A stretch of DNA of 14,673 nucleotides from an uncultured Bryobacterales bacterium (GTDB lineage: Bacteria > Acidobacteriota > Terriglobia > Bryobacterales > Bryobacteraceae), in contig CALMAV010000241.1 in assembly GCA_937859895.1 (NCBI GenBank), positions 1 to 14,673 of the forward strand, read 5' to 3'. A program made the translations under genes and the position numbers. Below, one piece after another: positions 1 through 5,513 of this stretch. The notes beneath the pieces were generated by a model. The model was not told the origin of the DNA, searched no databases, and saw only the letters and a list, made by a program, of their open reading frames with translations. Position 1 is the first letter of the stretch, and each line of letters starts with the position of its first letter.

Positions 1-717
1 GCACAGGAGTTTGGCTACCCAGTAACCGTGTATGTCACCACTTACTACAGTTACTTCAACCGCCCTGTATTTGACCCGGCTCTGAACTACTTTCTATGGA
101 AACGTCGGGACAGAAAACTGATGTTGGAAGAAGCCATGACCCAGCCGGTGGAACTTAATGACGGTTCCTGGCGCACAGTGGCCAGCAACCTCAAACAGTA
201 CGCAACCAAAGCCGGCTTTTCAGGGCGGGAGAAAGATGACTTGCTTCGGCGTTTAAGTGTTGCCCTTTCTTTCGACTATGAGGAGCTCTGCCGAAAGCGA
301 GTTCTGCACTTGATGACGCCCGAGGAGTTACAGCAGGTGAGAACAGCTGGAGCCGACGTGCAGCTGCACACACATCGGCATCGAATGTCCAACAGCAAGC
401 AGCAGTTTGACAGAGAAATCATAGAAAATCGGGAACGCCTCCAGCAAATTACGCACGAGCGAGCCGAACATTTTTGCTATCCAAGTGGCTTTTACATCCC
501 TGAGTATCTGGACTGGTTACAGGAACTCAAAGTGCAATCAGCAACCACCTGCGTACCAGGGATGGCGACGCCAAAGACAGTCCGATTGCTGTTGCCAAGG
601 CTTGTGGATACTTCGACAGTAACGGCGGTCGAGTTCGGCGCGTGGGTGAGCGGGCTGGCAAGTTTGCTTCCGCAGCGCAAGTTCGAGATGGATGAACGTT
701 CGTACCTACCCGAGTAA
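1..717 (+). CDS. Polysaccharide deacetylase family protein (NodB-like), 5' truncated
   Basis: The reading frame is open from base 1, so the start and the first catalytic Asp motif (TFDD-type) lie outside the window; the in-frame GTG at 28 is internal. The first visible residues, AQEFGYPVTVYVTTYY, fit the NodB core strand that follows the catalytic motif. Motif 2, H-T-x-x-H (LHTHRH, bases 364-381), supplies the two metal-binding histidines, and FCYPSGFY (about 472-495) is a variant of motif 3. Such enzymes remove N- or O-acetyl groups from surface polysaccharides using a divalent metal. An insert of about 85 residues, partly charged and helical, separates the first strand from motif 2, as in deacetylases linked to exopolysaccharide clusters. 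It lies 30 bp upstream of the metallophosphoesterase on the same strand. Family assignment is good; the substrate cannot be told. Confidence 0.85.
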   Translation, partial: AQEFGYPVTVYVTTYYSYFNRPVFDPALNYFLWKRRDRKLMLEEAMTQPVELNDGSWRTVASNLKQYATKAGFSGREKDDLLRRLSVALSFDYEELCRKRVLHLMTPEELQQVRTAGADVQLHTHRHRMSNSKQQFDREIIENRERLQQITHERAEHFCYPSGFYIPEYLDWLQELKVQSATTCVPGMATPKTVRLLLPRLVDTSTVTAVEFGAWVSGLASLLPQRKFEMDERSYLPE

Positions 718-735
718 GCAGCGACTGCCCACCGT

Positions 736-741
736 TACAAT
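736..741 (+). promoter_or_regulatory. Candidate -10 element for a leaderless metallophosphoesterase mRNA
   Basis: TACAAT lies with exactly six bases between it and the GTG start at 748, so transcription would begin at or next to the start codon. No Shine-Dalgarno-like sequence precedes that GTG. I see no good -35 hexamer at 16-18 bp, so this is suggestive only. The same spacing recurs before the TPR gene and the HU-like gene. Confidence 0.35.
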
Positions 742-747
742 ACGTTA

Positions 748-1488
748 GTGAATGTTTTGGTAATCAGCGACGTCCACGCAAATTGGACCGCGCTGCAGGC
801 TGTGCTTCAACATGCAGCCGGCCAATATGACCAGATAGTCTGCTGCGGCGATTTGGTTGGGTACAACGCCAGCCCTGGAGAAGTAGTGGATTGGACAAAG
901 GCAAACTGCGCAGCGGCCATACGCGGGAACCATGACAAAGCAGTTTCGAACGGAGAGGGCCTGGAGTGGTTCAACGACGTTGCCAAAAGAGCGGCAATCT
1001 GGACGAACCGTGCGCTGAGTCGCGAGCAGCTCGAGTATCTTCAGCAGTTGCAGCAGGGGCCGCTTGCGCTTGAGCACTTCCATATTTGGCACGGGTCGCC
1101 GCGTAATGAAGATGAGTACATCACCAGTTCGCGCGAGGCAGCCGAATGCTTCTCTTACTTTGACCTGCCGCTAGCTTTCTTTGGGCACACCCATATTCAA
1201 GGCGGATTCTTTCGTACGCGCGGCAAGGTCGGCCTGATACCTCCGCCCAAGCGGAAGGAACAAGAGCGTGTCCTGGAATTAGAGCCGGACGTGCTTTATC
1301 TGGTAAATCCCGGATCGGTAGGGCAGCCGCGAGATGGCGATCCTCGGGCCGCTTATGCCATCTTCGACTCAGAGCAACGCTCTGTGACATTCAATCGAGT
1401 GAGCTATTTGATTGACCACACAGCACGCGATATCGTAGGCGCGGGGTTACCCGACGTGCTCGCGCTCAGGCTCTTCCAGGGCTTCTGA
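748..1488 (+). CDS. Metallophosphoesterase (YfcE/Metallophos_2-like phosphodiesterase)
   Basis: The 246-residue protein carries the full calcineurin-like metal site in order: D-x-H (D8, H10 in VISDVHAN), GD (D35 in CGDLVGYN), GNHD (N61, H62), a lone His (H115 in WHGSPRN) and G-H-T-H (H147, H149). The trailing NPGSVGQPRDGDPRA segment (about 187-201) is typical of the YfcE/Metallophos_2 group, cytoplasmic phosphodiesterases of generally unknown physiological substrate. The GTG start places the first strand immediately before the metal-binding Asp, as is normal, and no better upstream start exists. There is no ribosome binding site, and a -10-like hexamer sits just upstream. The last 42 bases overlap the end of uvrC on the opposite strand. 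Family is confident, substrate unknown. Confidence 0.9.
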   Translation: MNVLVISDVHANWTALQAVLQHAAGQYDQIVCCGDLVGYNASPGEVVDWTKANCAAAIRGNHDKAVSNGEGLEWFNDVAKRAAIWTNRALSREQLEYLQQLQQGPLALEHFHIWHGSPRNEDEYITSSREAAECFSYFDLPLAFFGHTHIQGGFFRTRGKVGLIPPPKRKEQERVLELEPDVLYLVNPGSVGQPRDGDPRAAYAIFDSEQRSVTFNRVSYLIDHTARDIVGAGLPDVLALRLFQGF

Positions 1489-3354
1489 AAGGCTCGAGTC
1501 GTCGGCGTCGCTCAATGTAGGGGACGACCCGGTAATCTGGAGCAGTGGCGACTGCGTTAGGTCGGCCGCGAAATAAGCCTTCAGCTTCAAAGCCGCAACT
1601 TTGCCGACGACTCTCCCTAGTTCCTCAGTCGGAGTTTGCCGGACCCGCTCCAGACTTCCGAAAGTCTTCAGAAGCTTCTCCACTGTTTTTTCGCCAATGC
1701 CGGATACCTGATGCAATTCCGATGTGAGCCGCTGGGCATTTCGGCGAGTTCGATGGAACGTGACGGCAAAACGGTGAGCTTCGTCGCGGATTGTCTGGAC
1801 CAAGTGGAGAATCGGTGAAAACTTGTCAAGCACAATGGGCTCGTCTTCCTGGCCGTATACGTAGATCCACTCTTCACGCTTTGCAATGGAAGCAAGCGGT
1901 TGAAGAGTGACACCGATCTCCTCCAGCGCATCGGCCGCTGAGTGCAGTTGGCCGAGTCCACCGTCAACAATGATCAGGCCTGGAAAAGTGGCTTTCTCCT
2001 CCTGCAGTTTTGAGTAGCGGCGGGTGATCACTTCGCGCATGGATGCAAAATCGTTGTTGCCGACAACTGTGCGGATGATGAACTTCCGGTAGTCGGACTT
2101 CTTCATTTTGCCGTCTTCCCAGACGACCATGCTGGCTACTTTGTCGGTGCCCTGGATGTGGGAAATATCGAAGCACTCGATGCGCCGTGGTGGTTCGGGC
2201 AAGTTGAAAGCATCTTGCAGCGCCTCCGAAATGGCCTTCGAGGAAGGCTTTAATGTTCGGAAACGGCCGTCAAAGCTATGTTTAGCATTGGTTGCAACTA
2301 GATCAAGCAAGGCCTTCTTGGCGCCTCGCTGCGGAGTGGCAATATCGACTTTACGCCTGCGCAGGTCGGTCAGGAACTCTTCGAGTTCTTCGCGGTCCTC
2401 GAAATCGGCGGGCACGTGTACGGTGGCAGGGATGTATTTGCTGTTAAGGTACACCTGCTTCAGGAGCGCACCCATGAACTCGGAAGGATTGAATTCGTCC
2501 TGATCTTCCCAGAAGAAATCCCGGCGATCAACGATCTTTCCGTTACGCAGATGGAAGAGGTTTACCGCTATGAGTGGAGGTTCAGCATGGTAAGCGAAGA
2601 TGTCGACGTTGTCGCCGTCAGCTGAAGCCATCTTCTGGCGCTGTTCCATTTCTCGGACCGTAGTGATGAGATTGCGAAGATTAGCTGCTTCTTCGAAACG
2701 CATGTCTTCGGCGGCAGCGTTCATACGCTTTTCCAGGTCGTCGGCGAGGTCGCGGTGGCGACCCTCCAGAAAAAGGCGAACATCGCGAACAGCTGAACCG
2801 TAAGTGGATTCGTCTGTTAAGCCGGCGACGCACGGACCCAGGCAGCGATGGATGTGGTATTGCAGACAAGGGTGTGTATGCCGGCGGTTGAAGTCGAGCT
2901 TGCAGGAAGGGATCTTAAAGTAGCGGTGAATAAAGTGGACCAGCCGATGAGCCAGGTTGCCGGGAAAGTAAGGGCCGTAGTAGCCGGCGCCGTCTTTAAG
3001 AATGCGACGAGTTACATAAACCCGGGGAGACTTCTCGTTGGTGAGTTTAATGTAGGGAAAGGTTTTATCATCGCGCAGCAGGATGTTAAAACGCGGCTTG
3101 TATTGTTTGATGAGGTTGTTTTCGAGAGCGAGCGCCTCTTTGTTGTTGTCAACCTGGATAAAGTCGATGTCGCGCGCGGTGGCAATCAGGCTTCCGGTTT
3201 TCGCTTCGGCCAGCCGGTCCTCGTTGAAGTAACTGCGTACGCGGCTGCGAAGGTTTTTCGCTTTACCAACGTATAGAACAGTGCCTTCACCGTCTTTGTA
3301 AAGGTAAACGCCTGGCTGGGTGGGAAGCTGCGCTACTTTCTCGCGGAGTTCCAT
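1447..3354 (-). CDS. uvrC: Excinuclease ABC subunit C (UvrC)
   Basis: UvrC makes the dual incisions around bulky lesions bound by UvrB in nucleotide excision repair. At 635 residues it is full length. The GIY-YIG nuclease (about 12-92) shows PGVYLY, LYVGKAKN and catalytic-type E78. Four cysteines (151, 163, 171, 175) match the pattern now known to bind a [4Fe-4S] cluster in UvrC. A UVR motif for UvrB contact lies at about 204-238. The RNase H-like 5' nuclease has D396 (CFDISH), D464 (IIVDGG) and H527 (DEAHRF). Tandem helix-hairpin-helix motifs follow from about 545 (SGIGEKTVEKLL). The ATG at 3354 fits the family N-terminus; no ribosome binding site is obvious. It diverges from the TPR gene across 18 bp, and its 3' end overlaps the convergent metallophosphoesterase by 42 bp. 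Confidence 0.98.
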   Translation of the reverse strand: MELREKVAQLPTQPGVYLYKDGEGTVLYVGKAKNLRSRVRSYFNEDRLAEAKTGSLIATARDIDFIQVDNNKEALALENNLIKQYKPRFNILLRDDKTFPYIKLTNEKSPRVYVTRRILKDGAGYYGPYFPGNLAHRLVHFIHRYFKIPSCKLDFNRRHTHPCLQYHIHRCLGPCVAGLTDESTYGSAVRDVRLFLEGRHRDLADDLEKRMNAAAEDMRFEEAANLRNLITTVREMEQRQKMASADGDNVDIFAYHAEPPLIAVNLFHLRNGKIVDRRDFFWEDQDEFNPSEFMGALLKQVYLNSKYIPATVHVPADFEDREELEEFLTDLRRRKVDIATPQRGAKKALLDLVATNAKHSFDGRFRTLKPSSKAISEALQDAFNLPEPPRRIECFDISHIQGTDKVASMVVWEDGKMKKSDYRKFIIRTVVGNNDFASMREVITRRYSKLQEEKATFPGLIIVDGGLGQLHSAADALEEIGVTLQPLASIAKREEWIYVYGQEDEPIVLDKFSPILHLVQTIRDEAHRFAVTFHRTRRNAQRLTSELHQVSGIGEKTVEKLLKTFGSLERVRQTPTEELGRVVGKVAALKLKAYFAADLTQSPLLQITGSSPTLSDADDSSLSEALEEPEREHVG

Positions 3355-3360
3355 GGCAGC

Positions 3361-3366
3361 TATAAT
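3361..3366 (+). promoter_or_regulatory. Consensus -10 box for the TPR gene, leaderless arrangement
   Basis: A perfect TATAAT lies between the divergent uvrC and TPR starts. It ends six bases before the GTG at 3373, leaving no room for a ribosome binding site. A weak -35 (TTCTCG, 3338-3343) sits 17 bp upstream inside uvrC. The same 18-bp gap must also serve uvrC unless that gene's promoter lies further back. Confidence 0.5.
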
Positions 3367-3372
3367 TCAATT

Positions 3373-3828
3373 GTGACACGCATTTATGCAGTTGCCTGTC
3401 TCTTGGCGCTGTTAACACTGCAGGTGATTGCAGGGCAGAGTCAAAGCACTTCAACTCCACAAACACCAGCGGCACAGCCCCCGAGCCAACAACCTGCTAC
3501 CAATCCATCTGACGAGGAAAATCCGCCGGAAGAGGACGAGTCTTTGGCTCCGGAGAAGTACGTTCTCAATCCGCTGGAGTCTGAGCGGAATGTGAAGGTT
3601 GGAAACTACTACTGGCATCACGGGAAGTTTCGGGCGGCTGCTGAACGGTATCAACGCGCGACAAAATATGATCCAAGTTCACCCGAGGCGTTCTTCAAGT
3701 TAGGCGAGGCCGAGCAGAAGCTGAACCATGCCGATTCAGCCCGGGCTTGTTTTCAGAAAGTTGTGGACCTAGCTCCTGATTCCAAGTTAGGCAGTGCGGC
3801 GCGGAAGAAGGTTGGGAGTAAGGGTTAA
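3373..3828 (+). CDS. Small exported tetratricopeptide-repeat protein
   Basis: A 151-residue protein. Residues 1-21 form a signal peptide with a hydrophobic core (IYAVACLLALLTLQVIAG). No lipobox cysteine is present at the right place, so a soluble periplasmic protein is likely. Residues 22-60 are a low-complexity Gln/Pro/Thr then Asp/Glu-rich linker. About 72-136 contain two TPR units (VGNYYWHHGKFRAAAERYQRAT and the following AFFKLGEAEQKL...ACFQKVVDLAP). The first repeat resembles those in BamD-like proteins, but the length and missing lipobox argue against BamD itself. TPRs mediate protein-protein contacts; the partner is unknown. The GTG start follows a consensus -10 box by six bases. Its stop lies eight bases from the convergent RES gene stop. 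Confidence 0.8.
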   Translation: MTRIYAVACLLALLTLQVIAGQSQSTSTPQTPAAQPPSQQPATNPSDEENPPEEDESLAPEKYVLNPLESERNVKVGNYYWHHGKFRAAAERYQRATKYDPSSPEAFFKLGEAEQKLNHADSARACFQKVVDLAPDSKLGSAARKKVGSKG

Positions 3829-3839
3829 CGATTCCCTTA
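3819..3839. repeat. Short inverted repeat spanning the convergent TPR and RES stop codons
   Basis: TAAGGG (3819-3824) and CCCTTA (3834-3839) form a 6-bp stem around a nine-base loop. The element includes both stop codons, so it could act as a weak bidirectional terminator. No T-run of terminator length follows on either side. Confidence 0.3.
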
Positions 3840-4331
3840 GTTAATTCTGAAAGTTGGGGGCGGGGTGCCTGAGGGGACCCGAACCAGTCGTGAATCGAAA
3901 GTGAACGGCTCGGGAGGATAAAACCGTATGTTCGAGAAATCTGAACGCTCGGGGTTCAACAAGAAGTTGCTCTCGTCAGCAACTACTGACGGCACGCGCA
4001 AGATGGCAGAGCTTCTTCCAGATATCCATTCATCTCCGATTTGTCGAGTTGAGGACTGGTTAGCAACAGATAGAGTGTTCCAGTTCATCGGCAGGGTAGC
4101 CTCATCAACGATTTCAACGGCAAGAGTTTCGGGAATCTCGGCTTGGCCAAGGACGTAGTTGTCTGGAAGCGTGTTTGCCAGATGAACCAATACTTCGAGT
4201 ATGCACAGGGCTCGATTTTCGCTAAGGTACACCATACGTGTGCCCTTCGAGTTCCAGCGGCCACCCGATAGCCGTGAACCCTCTCCGTCATAGCTGGGAT
4301 ATATTGAGCGATTGAGACGATAAACGCGCAC
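3837..4331 (-). CDS. RES-domain toxin (NAD+-degrading) of an Xre/RES toxin-antitoxin pair
   Basis: A 164-residue protein covering a whole RES domain. The conserved positions are visible: R5 in the opening VYRL, R25 in GGRWNSKG, Y35 in MVYLSE, E46 in CILEVLVHL and S115 in LRVPSVV, followed by the N-F-L-L-N-P block (122-127). Characterised RES toxins (MbcT, the P. putida Res protein) break down NAD+ and stop growth unless bound by a DUF2384-type antitoxin. It begins at a GTG that overlaps the antitoxin stop by one base (TAGTG), which implies translational coupling. No catalytic residue appears missing, so it is probably active. Several 60-base lines counted across this gene pair give about 42-52% GC, against 53-65% in folC lines, hinting at transfer. 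Family is confident; activity is inferred. Confidence 0.92.
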   Translation of the reverse strand: MRVYRLNRSIYPSYDGEGSRLSGGRWNSKGTRMVYLSENRALCILEVLVHLANTLPDNYVLGQAEIPETLAVEIVDEATLPMNWNTLSVANQSSTRQIGDEWISGRSSAILRVPSVVADESNFLLNPERSDFSNIRFYPPEPFTFDSRLVRVPSGTPPPTFRIN

Positions 4332-4567
4332 TATCCAAGTACGCCGTGTTCGATCCGCGTAAGGATATCTTCCACTTCCTGATAGCCGATATCATTGATA
4401 GCTGCTTCCAGCGGCGTGCGTCCATCCAAGGATGGATTCTGCGATTCTAACCAAAAAGCAGCTTTATCCCGATTAGCAAATACATCTTCGGCACGTGCGG
4501 AAATAGAAGCTATACGAGAAGCAATCAGATCTGTTACCGCTTGTCGATTAGCCCTGAATCTTGGCAC
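4331..4567 (-). CDS. Minimal Xre/MbcA/ParS-type antitoxin (DUF2384 toxin-binding domain only)
   Basis: A 78-residue protein directly upstream of the RES toxin. Residues about 27-76 match the toxin-binding domain: DVF...A..WL (28-40), NPSLDGRTPLE (44-54) and a terminal RIEHG (71-75). In MbcA this C-terminal end plugs the toxin's active site. Unlike the usual 110-160-residue partners, only about 25 residues precede this domain, so there is no room for a helix-turn-helix. The frame remains open further upstream into the TIR gene, but I found no ATG, GTG or TTG between 4568 and about 4620, so the GTG at 4567 is the best start. No ribosome binding site is evident. A TACAAT hexamer and an inverted repeat lie in the 47-bp gap upstream. 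Repression may be done by another protein. Confidence 0.87.
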   Translation of the reverse strand: MPRFRANRQAVTDLIASRIASISARAEDVFANRDKAAFWLESQNPSLDGRTPLEAAINDIGYQEVEDILTRIEHGVLG

Positions 4568-4572
4568 GTCAG

Positions 4573-4591
4573 TTACATGTACTGATTGTAA
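4573..4591. repeat. Inverted repeat and palindrome upstream of the antitoxin, candidate operator
   Basis: TTACA (4573-4577) and TGTAA (4587-4591) form an inverted repeat with a nine-base spacer, and TACATGTA (4574-4581) is an 8-bp palindrome within it. On the minus strand the element covers a possible -10 (TACAAT, 4590-4585) for an internal antitoxin-toxin promoter. The position suits an autoregulatory operator, but short palindromes arise by chance in AT-rich DNA. Confidence 0.3.
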
Positions 4592-4614
4592 GATCTTCGG
4601 GGTAAACCCGCGAT

Positions 4615-5202
4615 TTATAAGATGCGGCGCTTGGACTTTGCCGGCTTTTTCCGCTTCTTGAGCATTTGGGCGGTCATCATGTTCGTAAGTGCCTGAAACC
4701 CAATCTCATAATCGGGGAACAGGTCAATGTATTGGGTCGTACGTGAGATCTCGGGTGGCACTTCGCACTCACTCAAGCGCACCGGCACCAGGAAAATGTC
4801 GTCGAGCGGTACACGGTCGGCCACATCGAGGGCGTGTCGCAATTCGCATTGGAAATGACCGCGCTTAGTGACTGAGCGATGAGAGAAATTAACAAGAATA
4901 AAATCCGTGACATCGATAGTCCGCTCGATAGCGCGTGGCCAGTTCTGCCCTGGAACGAGCTTTTCGACATCCATCCATGGTTCAAACCCGGCCTTCTGCA
5001 AGTGGTGATATAGCTTTTTCACCATCGGACGATCTTCCTCGGCATAAGCCAGAAACACACGGATGCGCTCGCTCGGTCGAAAGATGATCTCGTTGTTCTC
5101 CAGGCCGAACTTGCCAAGCCCATCAATCTCGATGGGTGTCCCTTCACGCAGGCATCTGACAATTAAATCCTGCAGAGCATCCCCACGAACTACTTCGCTC
5201 AC
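4615..5202 (-). CDS. TIR-domain protein with a truncated HU-like N-terminal region
   Basis: A 195-residue protein in two parts. Residues about 47-175 are a bacterial TIR domain: RVFLAYAEEDRPMV opening, EPWMD (74-78), LVPGQNWPRAIE (82-93), FILVNFS (101-107), and FQCELRHAL with E120 at the position of the catalytic Glu of NAD+-cleaving TIRs such as SARM1. The first 46 residues resemble the second half of a short-arm HU fold: end of helix 2 (DALQDLIVRCLREG), the GLGKF turn (28-32) where HU has GFGTF, and a closing IIFRPSERIR strand. Helix 1 is missing. The tail (181-193) is strongly Lys/Arg-rich. The GTG start is supported by AAGGA (5209-5213) six bases upstream and overlaps the preceding stop as GTGA. 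TIR is confident; the HU-like reading is moderate, and activity is inferred. Confidence 0.9.
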   Translation of the reverse strand: MSEVVRGDALQDLIVRCLREGTPIEIDGLGKFGLENNEIIFRPSERIRVFLAYAEEDRPMVKKLYHHLQKAGFEPWMDVEKLVPGQNWPRAIERTIDVTDFILVNFSHRSVTKRGHFQCELRHALDVADRVPLDDIFLVPVRLSECEVPPEISRTTQYIDLFPDYEIGFQALTNMMTAQMLKKRKKPAKSKRRIL

Positions 5203-5390
5203 TTCTTGTCCTTCACTTCCGTGGCAGGGGGCTTGGGAGGGTTGCTGTCCGGAGCCTTTTCCGGTTGTTTCGAGGTCTGCTTAAGATCCTTCAAGAGACC
5301 ATAAACAAGACTGTCAACATCGTCGGCCGCCTTCGCCTTCGAGGTGTGAGATTGCTTGGCAAGCCTGGCTGCCAGTTCGCGTTTATTCAT
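5199..5390 (-). CDS. Short HU-like helical protein, first gene of the TIR/RES cassette
   Basis: A 63-residue protein. Residues 1-38 match the two N-terminal helices of HU/IHF-type nucleoid proteins: MNKRELAARLAK, then SKAKAADDVDSLVYGLLKDL, where HU has a leading MNK..LI..LA and SK..A...L..... The HU beta-sheet and DNA-binding arm are absent. Instead the protein ends in a Pro/Lys-rich tail (about 39-63, PEKAPDSNPPKPPATEVKDKK-like). In HU these helices form the dimer core, so this half could dimerise or pair with the incomplete HU-like front of the next protein. The gene overlaps the TIR gene by four bases and contains its ribosome binding site, which argues that it is translated. A TACTTT hexamer ends six bases before the ATG. 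The function as a half-HU partner is my inference. Confidence 0.7.
   Translation of the reverse strand: MNKRELAARLAKQSHTSKAKAADDVDSLVYGLLKDLKQTSKQPEKAPDSNPPKPPATEVKDKK
5209..5213 (-). promoter_or_regulatory. Ribosome binding site that fixes the TIR gene start
   Basis: Reading the minus strand, AAGGA lies six bases before the GTG at 5202, inside the last codons of the HU-like gene. It is among the best Shine-Dalgarno matches in the window. It supports both the GTG start and coupled translation of the two genes. Confidence 0.6.
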
Positions 5391-5396
5391 TGCCTA

Positions 5397-5402
5397 AAAG
5401 TA
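5397..5402 (-). promoter_or_regulatory. Candidate -10 element of the HU-like/TIR/RES cassette
   Basis: On the minus strand TACTTT is followed by six bases and then the ATG at 5390, with no ribosome binding site between. A TTGGCA resembling a -35 exists, but at a long 20-bp spacing. A GGCAG-N6-CTGCC inverted repeat (5411-5426) lies just upstream and could bind a regulator. This is the only evident place for a cassette promoter. Confidence 0.3.
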
Positions 5403-5468
5403 AAGGGCCGGGCAGGCGAGGCTGCCAAAGGCGTTCCGGTAGGTTGAGCAGCAAGTTGTTGTGCGGCG

Positions 5469-5503
5469 AGAGCTTACCTCCTACGCAAAAAAATAGGAGC
5501 TCT
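5469..5503. repeat. Hairpin in the 123-bp gap between the permease gene and the cassette
   Basis: CTCCTA (5478-5483) and TAGGAG (5494-5499) pair around a loop containing seven A's. AGAGCT (5469-5474) and AGCTCT (5498-5503) offer an alternative outer pairing. It lies just after the permease stop, where a terminator would be expected. However, the T-run in the sense of the permease is in the loop rather than after the stem, so it is not a classical intrinsic terminator. Confidence 0.35.
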
Positions 5504-5513
5504 TGTGAACGAA

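Noticed and set aside
2848..3276. 142-codon plus-strand open frame inside uvrC
   Set aside because: It is antisense to the conserved GIY-YIG and Cys-cluster region of uvrC, with no family-like motif or ribosome binding site of its own.
3373..3828. TPR protein as the outer-membrane assembly lipoprotein BamD
   Set aside because: The protein is too short, has about two repeats instead of five, and lacks a lipobox cysteine.
5199..5390. HU-like small gene as a frameshifted 5' part of the TIR gene
   Set aside because: Both proteins keep part of helix 2, the first has its own distinct tail, and a well-placed ribosome binding site with GTGA overlap points to two genes.
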